From DATBJG01 sp963790545 (lineage in GTDB: Bacteria; Acidobacteriota; Vicinamibacteria; Vicinamibacterales; JAMQPK01): a DNA stretch of 64,000 nt. A program made the position numbers and the translations under genes. Below, piece after piece: positions 1 to 9,417 of this stretch; the first letter of the stretch is position 1, and every line of letters starts with the position of its first letter. Under the pieces are notes generated by a model. The model had not been told where the DNA came from, ran no database searches, and saw nothing but the letters and a program-made list of their open reading frames with translations. The stretch covers positions 1,302,001 through 1,366,000 of the forward strand of contig CAWBPA010000017.1 of assembly GCA_963790545.1 (NCBI GenBank), written 5' to 3'.

Positions 1-2
1 TA

Positions 3-57
3 GCCCGGGGCTTCAGCCCCCGCGTGTGTGACGCGGGCCTTGAAAGGCCCGCGCTAC
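3..57 (-). repeat. GTAGCGC/GGCCTT hairpin repeat
   Basis: Read on the minus strand this begins GTAGCGCGGGCCTTTC and forms two adjacent hairpins, one around cgggcctt/aaggcccg and one around gggggct/agcccc. Related sequences occur at 19592, 34144 and 40004. The TAG inside the opening GTAG is the stop codon of the gene that starts at 3722. It may work as a transcription terminator or be a dispersed repeat. The left edge of the window could cut it. Confidence 0.6.
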
Positions 58-3000
58 ATACGGCTCCGCAGCAGCCCACTGAAAATCCCCTGCAGCAAAT
101 CGACGTGATCCTCGACGACGTCGAGGAGCTCGCTTCGATCGATACGCAGTGCGTGACCGGGCTGGCTGACGGTCGCCCGACGCCCGAGCGACACACCCGC
201 CAGCGTTTCGGCGATTCCGATCGTCGCGCCCGGTCCGGCCTCGATGAGATCGGCGCCGTTGGCGTCCAGGCGGATGTATCCGGCAAGTACGTGATAAATG
301 GCCGGACCATCATCTTCGGAGAAGAGCACCATGTCTTGCTGGAGCGGGATCTCACGTGCGACGACGGCCAGATCGAGCAGTTGGTTGACTGTCGCCTGAC
401 CGAGCAAGGGGTTGTGCCGGAGTTGGATGGCCTTGTCGAGCGCGGGCATTGCGCCCCCGAGCGTCGGCTTCCAACCGTTCACGTCGGCGGTCGACGGTCT
501 ATACACGGTTCGCCACCGCTGAGCTGCTGGCACCGCCAGGAGCATGCGGAACAGTCCCTGGACCAGGAGGCTGTTGTCCGACAACATGGTGCGAAACTGT
601 TCGCCGCTCAACACGAGACAGATCGCCGGGTCGGTCGTGCGAATCGTGTGCCGCAGGGGGCTGCCCTCGAGCATTTCCTCGAACGCCAGCGCAGCGGGTG
701 CGCACGAGTCCTCCACTGTTCCGTCATCACTGGACAGCCGGACACGTCCATCCAGCAGGAACTGCACCTCGTCGAGCTGATCGCCATGCCGACCCAGTTC
801 GCGGTTCGCATCGTGCCAGACCTGTCGCCCCGTGCTGGCAATCCGGAACAGTTCGTCCACCGAAACCCCGTCGAACAGCACGATGCCGCGGAGCCGCTCG
901 ACGAGCTCCACCACCGGAAGCGGGTATCGGGCGACCGGACGCGCGCCGTTGCGCCGGGAGGCCGCAACGGCCCACGATGCCGCCTCCACCACATAGGAAT
1001 TGTTTGATGTGTGCACAATCACGTAATCCAGGTCGTCGACGAGGCCCCACAGCGCACGGCGCTCCACGAAATGAATAGCCGCAGTCGCAATCACCGGGTC
1101 ATCGTCGTGCAGGAGCTGGGCGAGCGTGTCCTCCAGGTCACGCGGACGACTCTTGAGCACCGAGTTCGCATGTCGCACTTTTTCCTCGAGGGTCGTATTC
1201 TCGAGGATGGGCATCACGCGCTTGCGCATGACGCCGGTCAGCAGATTGTCCAGGTACTCGAGCGCACCTGCCCGTGCACGCCGATCGCCGAGCGCGATGA
1301 AATGTCTCGCCGCGTCGATGTCTTTCCATGGATAGATCAGTCCCAGCAGACGGTAGATCCGATCCAGCGTCCGCTCCAGCTTGTCGTCCAGCGCCCGCAT
1401 GATGAGCGATCCCGAGCCGTTCGAATCGTGCTGCGTAATGTTGTAGCGCAGCGTCAAATACGTATAGAAGCGCGAGGTTTCCTTGAGGAGCAGCTGTTCG
1501 AGCGGCTGGAGTGTGAACACCAGCTCCGGGTGCTCGCGGCGTAGCCGCTCGATCGCGGCGATGAGCTTGAACCGGAGGAACCCATCCGCCTCGCCGAGGG
1601 CGCCGTAGAGGATGTCCACGGAGCGCTGAGTCGGAATCGAGGCGAGCGTCCCAGGAATATGGCGCCTCACCCAGACATCTTCATCGGGATCCTTGAGGAA
1701 GAATTCAAGCGCGTCGAGAAAGTAGTGACCGTAGCTGGCGAGCACTTCCCGGGCCACCGGCTTCAGCTCCCGGTGGCCAAGCAGCGCGATCAGCTTCGGA
1801 AGAAACAACGCATCGTTGGGTCCGAGCGGGCGTGCGCTGAGCAGGGCTGTTCGAGCCACGTTCAGGTCGGGGTCCGACACCAGCGGCAAGAGCAGCCCGC
1901 GGAAGGCCGGATTCTTGATGTGCCCGAGCGCGGCCGCAGCCTCCAGTCGTGCCGGCGCCGCGATGGCGCGACTGTCGTCCGTCAATCGCTTCAACGTGGT
2001 TTCCGCCGCCTGCGCATCGTCGCGGCTGCCGCCATCGGCCAGCACGGCAGCCGCCATCGCCGCCACGCGCGGCTCGGGGTCATCGAGATACCGCCGCATG
2101 ACGGACGACGCTTCCTCCTTACGTACCGAGGCCAGCGCCCGAACAGCCGCCGCGCGAACCACGGACGTGTCGTCTTTCAGCATCCGCTCGATGGCCGGAA
2201 TCCACCGGGCGGCCACGACGGCCCGCGCCGATTCCAGAACCCGGAGCGCACGAGCTCGGACCGCGGGCGAGTCATGGTGCAGCAACAGCGGTGTGATCAG
2301 ATTTCGCTTGTCCAGCGTCTCGAGCATGTCAATCGCGTGGAGGACCCGCGCTTCATCGGGTTCAGACAGTTCCTCGACGAGCGTTTCGAGCGTGGCCGCA
2401 TCCTGGAGACCACCAATTCCCATGCTTGCCGGCTCGACAGTCCTCGTCTCCAGACCCCGGCGGAACGTGGCCAGATACTCACGCCGCGCGCGCAACGCCA
2501 CGACGATCCACAAGACAGTGATGGTGAGGCTCGCATAGCCGAGCCGCTGCCAGTCGAGGCCCAGGCCCCACGGCTTGATCAACACGAGCAGCAGAACCGC
2601 CGCCAGCGACCGTGCAAACCGGTCCACCGTGACATCGACGAATGGCTTGGCCGGGTACTTCAGCTCCGTGGGCAATGGCAAGAACAGAATTTCGCGGGTG
2701 GTTTTGTCAACGGTGTAGCGCAACGCACTGTCGAGCCCACGTGCGACGGCCGGCGCCCAGAGCGCGGCATTGAACAACATGATCGTCGCGGTGACCCCAA
2801 GGCTCACAGGCAGGATGAGCAGCGCAAAGCCCAAACCAAACGCCTGAATGCGGCTCGTCAGCGCAACCTGAATGAAAAAGCCGGCAATCGAGAGGTAGAA
2901 CGTCACTTGTCCGAGAAATGCGGTGATTTCGTCGGTCGAGCCTGCCCCCTTGATTGCTGCAGCCGCCATGTTGAGCTGCTGGTCGATGACGGTCGAACCC

Positions 3001-3722
3001 ATCGCTGCCAGGCCAATCACCGTGGCAATGATTTGCAGATGTCGCGACGAACGGAGCAGTCGTATGGCTTCACCACTGCCGACTCTCTCATCGCGCATGG
3101 CAATAAGCTTCGCCTTGAGATCGTGATCTCGTACGATCGCCGCGACCAGAAAGAGACACATTGTCAGAATCACGGCGCTCACCAGGAGCAGGTTGGTGGT
3201 GCCAATCTCTCTGACGGCAAACGCCGCAATGCCTGCCCCCGTTGCACCTCCCAGTACCGCGCCGCCGCCGATGAACCCGAACACACGTTTGGCCTGGCGC
3301 GCGTCGTAGAGCTCGTTCGCCAGCGCCCAAAACTGACTGATGAGCAGAACGCCGAGAACGAGACCGAGCATATAGAAGGCAACCGATACCCACGCTGCCC
3401 CGGTCTGGAAAAGGACCCAGAAGAGCAAGAGAATGAAAACCTCACCGAATTGAGTGGTCGAGATCGAGCCCTGGTGGCGCACGCGCGCAATCCAACGGGC
3501 GTAGATGTGCATCAGCACACCAATCAGCACGCCGGCCGCGAGCTGCACGTATGGAAGATTGTCGGCCCCGAGCGACGTGATGACCTGCGACCGAGTGGCG
3601 GGTCTCACGATGTTGTAGGCCGTCATCGCGAGAAAGGAGTACGCGAACATCATCACCGCGGTCAGGCCTTCCTGTTCTCGTAAATTGAGGAGTCTGCTGA
3701 TCGCGCGGAGGGGGGCACTCAT
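54..3722 (-). CDS. NTT/MFS-like transporter with HEAT repeats and two cyclic-nucleotide-binding-like domains
   Basis: This 1222-residue membrane protein has about 410 N-terminal residues of hydrophobic segments that resemble the ATP/ADP translocase (Npt1/Npt2, NTT) family or an MFS relative, for example NIVRPATRSQVITSLG near residue 38. Residues of about 435-720 are HEAT-like helical repeats rich in DDxxVVRAAAVRALA-type units. The last 280 residues hold two Crp-like cyclic-nucleotide-binding folds, around 945-1050 and 1095-1215. Known proteins of this layout are annotated as nucleotide transporters or as HEAT/cNMP-domain proteins, and their substrate is usually unproven. The stop codon lies inside a repeat at the window edge. 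Transport of nucleotides is an inference; regulation by a bound ligand is plausible. No partner gene is evident. Confidence 0.82.
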   Translation of the reverse strand: MSAPLRAISRLLNLREQEGLTAVMMFAYSFLAMTAYNIVRPATRSQVITSLGADNLPYVQLAAGVLIGVLMHIYARWIARVRHQGSISTTQFGEVFILLLFWVLFQTGAAWVSVAFYMLGLVLGVLLISQFWALANELYDARQAKRVFGFIGGGAVLGGATGAGIAAFAVREIGTTNLLLVSAVILTMCLFLVAAIVRDHDLKAKLIAMRDERVGSGEAIRLLRSSRHLQIIATVIGLAAMGSTVIDQQLNMAAAAIKGAGSTDEITAFLGQVTFYLSIAGFFIQVALTSRIQAFGLGFALLILPVSLGVTATIMLFNAALWAPAVARGLDSALRYTVDKTTREILFLPLPTELKYPAKPFVDVTVDRFARSLAAVLLLVLIKPWGLGLDWQRLGYASLTITVLWIVVALRARREYLATFRRGLETRTVEPASMGIGGLQDAATLETLVEELSEPDEARVLHAIDMLETLDKRNLITPLLLHHDSPAVRARALRVLESARAVVAARWIPAIERMLKDDTSVVRAAAVRALASVRKEEASSVMRRYLDDPEPRVAAMAAAVLADGGSRDDAQAAETTLKRLTDDSRAIAAPARLEAAAALGHIKNPAFRGLLLPLVSDPDLNVARTALLSARPLGPNDALFLPKLIALLGHRELKPVAREVLASYGHYFLDALEFFLKDPDEDVWVRRHIPGTLASIPTQRSVDILYGALGEADGFLRFKLIAAIERLRREHPELVFTLQPLEQLLLKETSRFYTYLTLRYNITQHDSNGSGSLIMRALDDKLERTLDRIYRLLGLIYPWKDIDAARHFIALGDRRARAGALEYLDNLLTGVMRKRVMPILENTTLEEKVRHANSVLKSRPRDLEDTLAQLLHDDDPVIATAAIHFVERRALWGLVDDLDYVIVHTSNNSYVVEAASWAVAASRRNGARPVARYPLPVVELVERLRGIVLFDGVSVDELFRIASTGRQVWHDANRELGRHGDQLDEVQFLLDGRVRLSSDDGTVEDSCAPAALAFEEMLEGSPLRHTIRTTDPAICLVLSGEQFRTMLSDNSLLVQGLFRMLLAVPAAQRWRTVYRPSTADVNGWKPTLGGAMPALDKAIQLRHNPLLGQATVNQLLDLAVVAREIPLQQDMVLFSEDDGPAIYHVLAGYIRLDANGADLIEAGPGATIGIAETLAGVSLGRRATVSQPGHALRIDRSELLDVVEDHVDLLQGIFSGLLRSRM

Positions 3723-3797
3723 GAGGTGGGACTCACCGAAGCCGGATCTTATGTCACTGGTGCAGCACCCGCAACCCGCGGAAGCCGTGCGCGGTGC

Positions 3798-4646
3798 TCA
3801 GTGCGTCAACGAGTACAAGAGCACGTTCATCCCAAGGGCGTAACCATCGGGCGAGAAGCTTCGAAAGAACTCGGGATCCTCGCCTTCGCGCTCCCAGGAG
3901 TCGGCCACGTCGGTGTTGTAGGTCATGAGCACCATGATGCGACCGTGCCCGTCGCTGATGGTGCGCAGGTGCGCTTCGACGGAATCAGGACCTCGCTCGG
4001 ACGTGGTGCTTCCACCAACGCCTCGCCAGAACCCGATGTTGGTGATCTGAGGCACCTTCGCGACGTTGAACAAGGTTTTGAACACCACATGGTCGCGTGG
4101 AGCATCGAGGATCGGGTACTGGGAAGGCGGCAGCACTTTCGCAATCTCCTGCGTCCACTGCTCCCACGCGGCCGTCCCCCAGAAATCGTCCACCCAGAGA
4201 AACCCGCCTTTGAGAAGGTATTCGCGCAGTCGGGCAGCCTCGTCGGGTGCGAGCCCGATGGTGCCGACGTCCGAAGTCATCACGAAGGGGCAATCGAACA
4301 ATGCGTCATCGGTGACACGGACGACCCAGTGATTGGGATCACCTTTGCGGTTGATGCTCACGTGCGCCTTGGTGAGCTCGGAGGCTCGGATCATGAAGTT
4401 GATGTCCGCATACGGATAGTCGGTGCGCCATCCAGAACCCGCGGGTTCACTTCTGACGCTGTCGTACATCAGCCGGCAGAAGGAGAACGCGCGATCCGCG
4501 TGATCGGCCGGCCGAAACCGCGGAGGCATGCGGCCAAAGCGGCCGGACCCTCTCCCAAACGGTCCCTGCGCGGCCGTCGTCGCCGCAAGCATCAGCGCGA
4601 CCGCGGTCAGGCTGATCCAGACCGACCACCGATGACGAACCTTCAC
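3798..4646 (-). CDS. DUF4159 domain-containing exported protein
   Basis: The 282-residue product starts at a GTG 14 bases after the stop of the upstream gene and opens with a clear signal peptide (MKVRHRWSVWISLTAVALML). A longer ATG form would overlap the upstream gene and bury this signal peptide, so the GTG is preferred. The body matches DUF4159, with WRTDYPYADINFMIRASEL near the start, GGFLWVDDFWG in the middle and GRIMVLMTYNTDVADSWE near the end. DUF4159 has a glutamine-amidotransferase-like fold and no settled function. It probably shares a transcript with the frameshifted family A gene just upstream. It should be periplasmic or secreted. Confidence 0.82.
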   Translation of the reverse strand: MKVRHRWSVWISLTAVALMLAATTAAQGPFGRGSGRFGRMPPRFRPADHADRAFSFCRLMYDSVRSEPAGSGWRTDYPYADINFMIRASELTKAHVSINRKGDPNHWVVRVTDDALFDCPFVMTSDVGTIGLAPDEAARLREYLLKGGFLWVDDFWGTAAWEQWTQEIAKVLPPSQYPILDAPRDHVVFKTLFNVAKVPQITNIGFWRGVGGSTTSERGPDSVEAHLRTISDGHGRIMVLMTYNTDVADSWEREGEDPEFFRSFSPDGYALGMNVLLYSLTH

Positions 4647-4659
4647 GGCGTGTTCGACT

Positions 4660-5668
4660 TCACTTTCCCTTGGCGACTTCCTCGGCGCGAGCCGCACTGA
4701 GGATATTCGCAAGCCCGTAGTTGCCTTCGTGACAGGCGTACTCGAAGATCTGGGTCTGCCCCTCGTCTTGCTTCATGGGCACACCGACCGTCCACCGTTT
4801 CGTGAACGTTGCCGGATCGTCGACCGTCACCTCGTAGTTGATTCGGGTGGCGTCGACACGCGTCCAACGCTCGACGAGATGCAACGTCTCACGTGATCCC
4901 CTGAAATCGGTTTTGTCGGTGAAATTCGTGACGTCGACCACGAGGGTGTTTCCCTCCCAATGGCCACGATAATCGCCGAGGTACTGACGGACGTTGCTGC
5001 CAAGATGCGGGCGGCCGTCGACGGGAATGATGCGGGCCTGGTGAATCATCTCGTGGAGGATCACGACGAACCCAGGGCTTTGCAGAATTTGCACGATGTT
5101 GTTGTAGCTCCCTGGATTGACGATGACGTGCGGAAGCCCGCCGCGTGCGGCTATGCAGCGGTCCCACAAGCTTCGGTCCTCCCACGAGTCGGCAGGACCG
5201 CGGTGACGTCTGGCTTCCGCTCTCGCCGCCTCCCGCGCCAACGCCTCCGGCGTCAATGACGGCACCCGTCCGTCCGGCGGGTCCACAACCCGAGAGGTTC
5301 GATTGGATTTCGCGGCCCAGAACTCGGTACCAATGCACGGGCCCTGCCCCAGTCTCCCCGCCGATTGTTGGGGCACGCTCGACGTTTCTCCTCGCCCGTT
5401 CTTTGAGCAGCGCCGCGACCTCATCTTCGTCTTCCACGATCGCCTTTTCGGCGAACTGTCCGGGTCGCTCGAAGGGCGTATCGACGTCGTCGTTGTACGA
5501 CCAGATTCCCTGAAAATCTGGATCGCCCCAGGCGGTCCGGAGGGGAACCCAGCCTTCCCCGCGTTGAGGTGTGGTCTGAGCTGAAAGTGTGACGGGAAGG
5601 CGTGCGACCGACGAAATGGTTAATAGGACTGTGACGACCGAAACGAACGCGAGAATTCGTTCCTTCAT
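4660..5668 (-). pseudogene. family A secreted protein, frameshifted
   Basis: This is one of five family A members in the window, a family recognised by GDPD(L/F)QGIW, DPPDGR, a GxWEGxTLVV segment and a C-terminal CHExNY. It starts at an ATG with a strong GGAGGT ribosome site and a signal peptide. The reading frame breaks at about 5326-5331: the first frame reads to GPVHWY, and a frame one base away continues with EFWAAKSNRTSRVVDPPDG and runs to the stop at 4660. Removing one C from the ggtacc stretch restores a protein of about 335 residues. That fits a sequencing error as well as a real mutation. The function of the family is unknown. The DUF4159 gene follows 14 bases downstream. Confidence 0.75.
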
Positions 5669-5772
5669 GGCCACCTCCCACCCGTCCACCATGCAGCCGG
5701 CACTCTGAACACTTTACGAGATCGCGGGTCTGCCGGTCATGTTTTATGCACGACGGGCGGTCCCACGCCCTG

Positions 5773-6594
5773 TTACCCCAGTTGCTCCACAAAACGAATG
5801 ATTCCGACGATCATGGCCTCGCCCACCAGCAGCTCCTCGTCGTTGTGATCGGCGTTTGGAATCATCAGGAACGTCTTCGACGTCGTAGCGGCGTCGTAGA
5901 GCCGACGGCTCTGCTCGATCGGCACGATCCCGTCGTGCGAGCCCGCAATCACGAGCAAGGGGCTACGGACCCGACCAATCCGCTCGACTGACGGGAAGCG
6001 GTCCCGCAGAAGCAGTCGCACCGGAAGAAAGGGGTAGTGCAGCTGTCCGAGCTCCGTCATCGAGGCAAACGGCGATCTGAGAATGAGCCCGGCGGGCGCG
6101 TGCGCTGCCGCCAGTTCGACGGCGACCGCCGAGCCAAGCGATTCTCCGAAATAGATAATCCGTGATGCCTGAACGTCTGGTCGACCGAGGAGGTACTCAC
6201 GTGCGGCGCGACTGTCGCTGGCGAGCCCAGTTTCGGTTGGCGTTCCCGAACTGCCGCCAAAGCCCCGATAGTCGAAGAGCAATACCGCGAGACCATGCTT
6301 GCGAAGCACGTCGGCCAGCCCCGCACGATACGCGCGATTTCCCGCATTGCCATTGAATACCAAGACCGTGTAGCGCGGCGGCGATTGCAAGCTCGGGACG
6401 AACCAGCCCTGGAGCCGTAACCCGTCGGCAGTGCCGAACGAGACGGCTTCGACGTTCGTGAGACCAACTTCGTCGGGAGCTGGCACATGACCGAACGGAA
6501 AATACATGAGCCGGCGTTGAAAGAGAAAGATCAGCGCCAGGACGACGGCAATGACGGCAAGTCCCGCGAGGGCGGGAACCATCAATCGATTCAT
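5773..6594 (-). CDS. membrane-anchored alpha/beta hydrolase (BEM46/FrsA-like)
   Basis: The protein of about 273 residues starts MNRLMVPALAGLAVIAVV, an N-terminal membrane anchor, so the ATG at 6594 is chosen over a longer upstream ORF. The hydrolase domain shows LVFNGNAGNRA around the oxyanion region, the nucleophile elbow GESLGSA, an acid region at GSHDGIVP and a likely catalytic histidine in NADHND. This order matches BEM46-like serine hydrolases with a single N-terminal anchor. The natural substrate is unknown, and esterase or lysophospholipase activity is a family guess. The hypothetical gene upstream ends only 16 bases away, so the two may be co-transcribed. Confidence 0.85.
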   Translation of the reverse strand: MNRLMVPALAGLAVIAVVLALIFLFQRRLMYFPFGHVPAPDEVGLTNVEAVSFGTADGLRLQGWFVPSLQSPPRYTVLVFNGNAGNRAYRAGLADVLRKHGLAVLLFDYRGFGGSSGTPTETGLASDSRAAREYLLGRPDVQASRIIYFGESLGSAVAVELAAAHAPAGLILRSPFASMTELGQLHYPFLPVRLLLRDRFPSVERIGRVRSPLLVIAGSHDGIVPIEQSRRLYDAATTSKTFLMIPNADHNDEELLVGEAMIVGIIRFVEQLG

Positions 6595-6610
6595 CGATGA
6601 ACCAGAGCGT

Positions 6611-7054
6611 CTACGCGGGGAGGTTGGAACCGCAGTGACGAGGAGGAACACTCTCGACGATGACGGATCGGACGCGAGAAGTGACGATTCGCTTGCGATC
6701 GACCAGGATTTCGAGTCTGAGACCAACACCTATCCAGCCGGTTCTGACAAAGCTGCCACCCACGCTGGCGCCCTGAAGGCAGCCTGTCGTGGCATCTGGG
6801 AGCAGTAGACCTCCCTTGACCAGAACCGAGCGACGCGATCCATCGAGAATGATCAATCGATACTCTGAATTACACGTGCAGACGATGAGGCTGGTGCCGA
6901 CCTCCAGCGATTCAATCGCGAGACCATCGTCGCCGCCAGCTTCGAGCACGAAACCCTCGAGCGTGCAGCAGCTCGGCACGGCGGTCGACGAACCGCCGCC
7001 GATGTCTCGGACTTCAGAGCTCGACGTTGCGATTTCGCTCTTTGGATCGAACAT
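6611..7054 (-). CDS. hypothetical protein
   Basis: I do not recognise this protein. From the ATG at 7054 it is 147 residues, begins MFDPKSEIATSSSEVRD, and has a plausible protein-like middle (SLEVGTSLIVCTCNSEYRL) and end (RTGWIGVGLRLEILVDRKR). The open frame continues upstream to about 7270, but that stretch looks less protein-like. The pattern suggests a small beta-rich domain. It ends 16 bases before the hydrolase gene on the same strand. It could in part be a chance ORF, but the residue mix is unlike the antisense shadows of this window. Confidence 0.5.
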   Translation of the reverse strand: MFDPKSEIATSSSEVRDIGGGSSTAVPSCCTLEGFVLEAGGDDGLAIESLEVGTSLIVCTCNSEYRLIILDGSRRSVLVKGGLLLPDATTGCLQGASVGGSFVRTGWIGVGLRLEILVDRKRIVTSRVRSVIVESVPPRHCGSNLPA

Positions 7055-7293
7055 CACGCGGCCAATTGCTATGAATTTGTGTGCAAAGGGCCTGCCAAGT
7101 TCCGTGCCCTTAATTGCCTGATTCCAGGAGCCTGGCCCGGGTAATTCAGCGCCCATGTCTCGAATCGATCGAACCAAATACGGAATTTTCGTGGGTCGCC
7201 GTCGCCGGGCGTCTACCTTCTCTACGTTCTGAGGGTCTGGTCGGATTATACGCCCCACACCACTCTGCACGGGAAAAGATCAAGCCGCAGGCT

Positions 7294-8292
7294 TCACACC
7301 CTATCAGCGAGCATCGCCCGTACCTCTGCCGTCATCTCGTACGATCTGAGCCGCGCCCCATGGTCGTAGATGGCCGATGACACGATCAGCTCATCGGCAC
7401 TCGTGCGCGCGATGAAGGCCGCGAGCCCGGTCTGGACCGTGTCTGCCGAACCGATGACGGTCTCCGTCAGAATTTGCGCGAGAAGGGCGTTTTCGGGCAC
7501 CGTCACCCGTGCCTCGAAGTCGGCGACTGGCGGTGGCAAGCGCCCGGGATGACCACTACGAAGGTTAATGACGGCCTGTTTCAATGAGGAGGCGAGTCGT
7601 TGTGCATCGGCGTCGGTTTGGGCGGCAATCACGTTGATGCCCAGCATGACGTACGGATGCGCCAGCTCTGGCGACGGGGTGAACCGGCTACGATACACCG
7701 CGATCGCCTCCATCATGAGCTCTGGAGCAAAGTGTGACGCAAAGGCGTACGGAAGCCCGAGCGCGGCGGCCAGTTCGGCTCCAAACAGACTCGAGCCGAG
7801 AATCCAGATGGGAACATGCAAACCGGCTCCCGGAATGGCGCGCACCAGTTGGCCGGGACGGGCGGGTCGAAAGTAGGAGACGAGCTCCGAAAGATCCTGA
7901 GGAAACGTGTCAGCGACGGGCTGATTCCGTCTGAGCGCACGGGCGGTCACCGGATCAGTACCCGGCGCGCGCCCGAGCCCGAGATCGATGCGACCTGGAA
8001 AGAGCGACTCGAGTGTCCCGAACTGCTCGGCAATCACGAGGGGAGAGTGGTTGGGCAGCATGATGCCACCGGCGCCAACGCGAATGGTCGATGTGCCGGC
8101 CGCCACGTGAGCAATCACGATGCTGGTTGCCGAACTGGCAATACCTGGCATGTTGTGGTGCTCGGCCAGCCAGAACCGGCGATAGCCCCACCGCTCGGCA
8201 TGCCGGGCCAGATCGAGCGTGTTCCGGAGTGCCAGGGCGGCGTCGCCGCCTTCCACGATGGGCGCCAGGTCGAGAACGGAAAACGGAATCAT
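7294..8292 (-). CDS. LLM class flavin-dependent oxidoreductase (luciferase-like)
   Basis: This 332-residue protein matches the bacterial luciferase-like monooxygenase family over its full length. It has the typical opening PFSVLDLAPI, then FWLAEHHNMPGIASSA and the signature RIDLGLGRAPGTDP. The family uses reduced flavin (FMNH2 or F420-type relatives) to oxidise small organic substrates, and the substrate cannot be read here. The start ATG is the only good one. It is transcribed away from the gene at 8379, with a short inverted repeat between them. It lacks a signal peptide and should be cytoplasmic. Confidence 0.9.
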   Translation of the reverse strand: MIPFSVLDLAPIVEGGDAALALRNTLDLARHAERWGYRRFWLAEHHNMPGIASSATSIVIAHVAAGTSTIRVGAGGIMLPNHSPLVIAEQFGTLESLFPGRIDLGLGRAPGTDPVTARALRRNQPVADTFPQDLSELVSYFRPARPGQLVRAIPGAGLHVPIWILGSSLFGAELAAALGLPYAFASHFAPELMMEAIAVYRSRFTPSPELAHPYVMLGINVIAAQTDADAQRLASSLKQAVINLRSGHPGRLPPPVADFEARVTVPENALLAQILTETVIGSADTVQTGLAAFIARTSADELIVSSAIYDHGARLRSYEMTAEVRAMLADRV

Positions 8293-8311
8293 GAGAAGCC
8301 TGTCATATCAT

Positions 8312-8359
8312 AGCCATCAGCCATCAGCCTTTAGCTGACCAATCGACTGGCTGATGGCT
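8312..8359. repeat. agccatcag/ctgatggct inverted word repeat
   Basis: The words agccatcagcc (8312-8322) and ggctgatggct (8349-8359) are exact inverted copies, with a further catcagcc between them. The repeat lies between divergently transcribed genes, so it is not an obvious terminator. It is one of several border repeats in the window, each built from a different short word. Confidence 0.6.
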
Positions 8360-8378
8360 GTTAGCTCAAGATCACTTT

Positions 8379-8687
8379 ATGCATCTCGTACAACTGCTGC
8401 TCCCACTTGCCGGACCAGACGGGGAACCCTTCGAGCATTCCCTGTTCGAGGAGGTCGGCCGCGAGCTGGCCGATCGCTTTGGGGGCATGACTGCCTACAC
8501 CCGGTCACCGGCGATGGGACTGTGGCAGGAGCAGCCAGGAACGACGGCCCGCGACGAGGTCGTCATCTTCGAGGTCATGGTGGATACGCTCAACAGCGAC
8601 TGGTGGGCCGACTATCGACGGGTTCTCGAAGGGCGCTTCCGACAGCAGGAACTGGTCGTGCGGGCGCACATGATCACGCGGCTGTGA
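8379..8687 (+). CDS. small conserved hypothetical protein
   Basis: This 102-residue protein begins MHLVQLLLPLAGPDGEPF and resembles small single-domain proteins of the ferredoxin-like dimeric alpha/beta barrel kind, with a TAYTRSPAMGLW stretch and an acidic middle (EVVIFEVMVD). I cannot name the family with confidence. No strong ribosome site is visible before the ATG. It is cytoplasmic by the absence of a signal sequence. It is transcribed in the same direction as the TerB-like gene that begins 78 bases later. Confidence 0.6.
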   Translation: MHLVQLLLPLAGPDGEPFEHSLFEEVGRELADRFGGMTAYTRSPAMGLWQEQPGTTARDEVVIFEVMVDTLNSDWWADYRRVLEGRFRQQELVVRAHMITRL

Positions 8688-8764
8688 CCATTTGATGTGA
8701 GTACTCACCGAGCAGGTATAGTTAGTACAACATCCTGGTTTACATTTCGACGGAGGGTTTGACC

Positions 8765-9355
8765 GTGGCAGACAAAGACCTGTTTTCGGAACGCGGCCGA
8801 TCGCTCGAAGAGGAGTACTTTCGAAAAAAGGAAAAAGAGCTGATCGACAAAATGCGCCAGCACGCCGAGGCAGAGGCCGAACGGCGACGTCTGGGAGAAC
8901 AGGCGGGCGTGGCCGACGAGGAGATTCTTCAGGATTTGCAGGCGCTGGGCTACACGGCTGAAACGGTCACGCTGCTCCACGTCGTTCCGCTGATTCAGAT
9001 GGCGTGGGCTGAAGGGAACGTGTCGGACCGCGAGCGCGATCTGATCGTCGAGGCCGCACGAGCGCGTGGGGTGGAACCAGGTTCGGCCGCCGATCGCCAG
9101 CTGGCGAGCTGGCTGACGCGACGGCCATCCGAGGACTTCTTCGAGAAGACGCTCCGGGCAATCGGCGCCATCCTGCAGGCGCAACCACCGGAAACGCGGG
9201 CCGCAAGCGAGAAGGATCTCCTTTCTTACTGTACGGCCATTGCCTCGGCGTCAGGCGGCATCATGGGATTTCGCACCGTTTCGGACGAGGAACGTCAAAT
9301 TCTCGAGCGCATCAGCCGAGAATTTGAGAAGGCACATGGTCCCAAGCAAGGGTAG
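8765..9355 (+). CDS. TerB-like domain protein
   Basis: The product of 196 residues starts at a GTG seven bases after a GGAGGG ribosome site; a TTG six bases upstream is too close to that site. Residues of about 20-55 form a charged helix likely to be coiled coil (EEEYFRKKEKELIDK). The middle contains a TerB-type helical domain marked by LIQMAWAEGNVSDRERDLIV. TerB-like proteins bind metal in some cases and are linked to tellurite resistance and stress, but most have no proven function. No tellurite genes are nearby. It is probably cytoplasmic. Confidence 0.68.
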   Translation: MADKDLFSERGRSLEEEYFRKKEKELIDKMRQHAEAEAERRRLGEQAGVADEEILQDLQALGYTAETVTLLHVVPLIQMAWAEGNVSDRERDLIVEAARARGVEPGSAADRQLASWLTRRPSEDFFEKTLRAIGAILQAQPPETRAASEKDLLSYCTAIASASGGIMGFRTVSDEERQILERISREFEKAHGPKQG

Positions 9356-9417
9356 CCGCATTGACGGCTACCATGTCCGCACACACGTTGCGGAAGCACA
9401 GACTGAGGAGCGACAAG

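Noticed and set aside
1659..3683. Long plus-strand open frame of 674 codons
   Set aside because: It is antisense to the transporter gene, is rich in Arg, His and Gln, and has no recognisable domain; high GC creates such frames.
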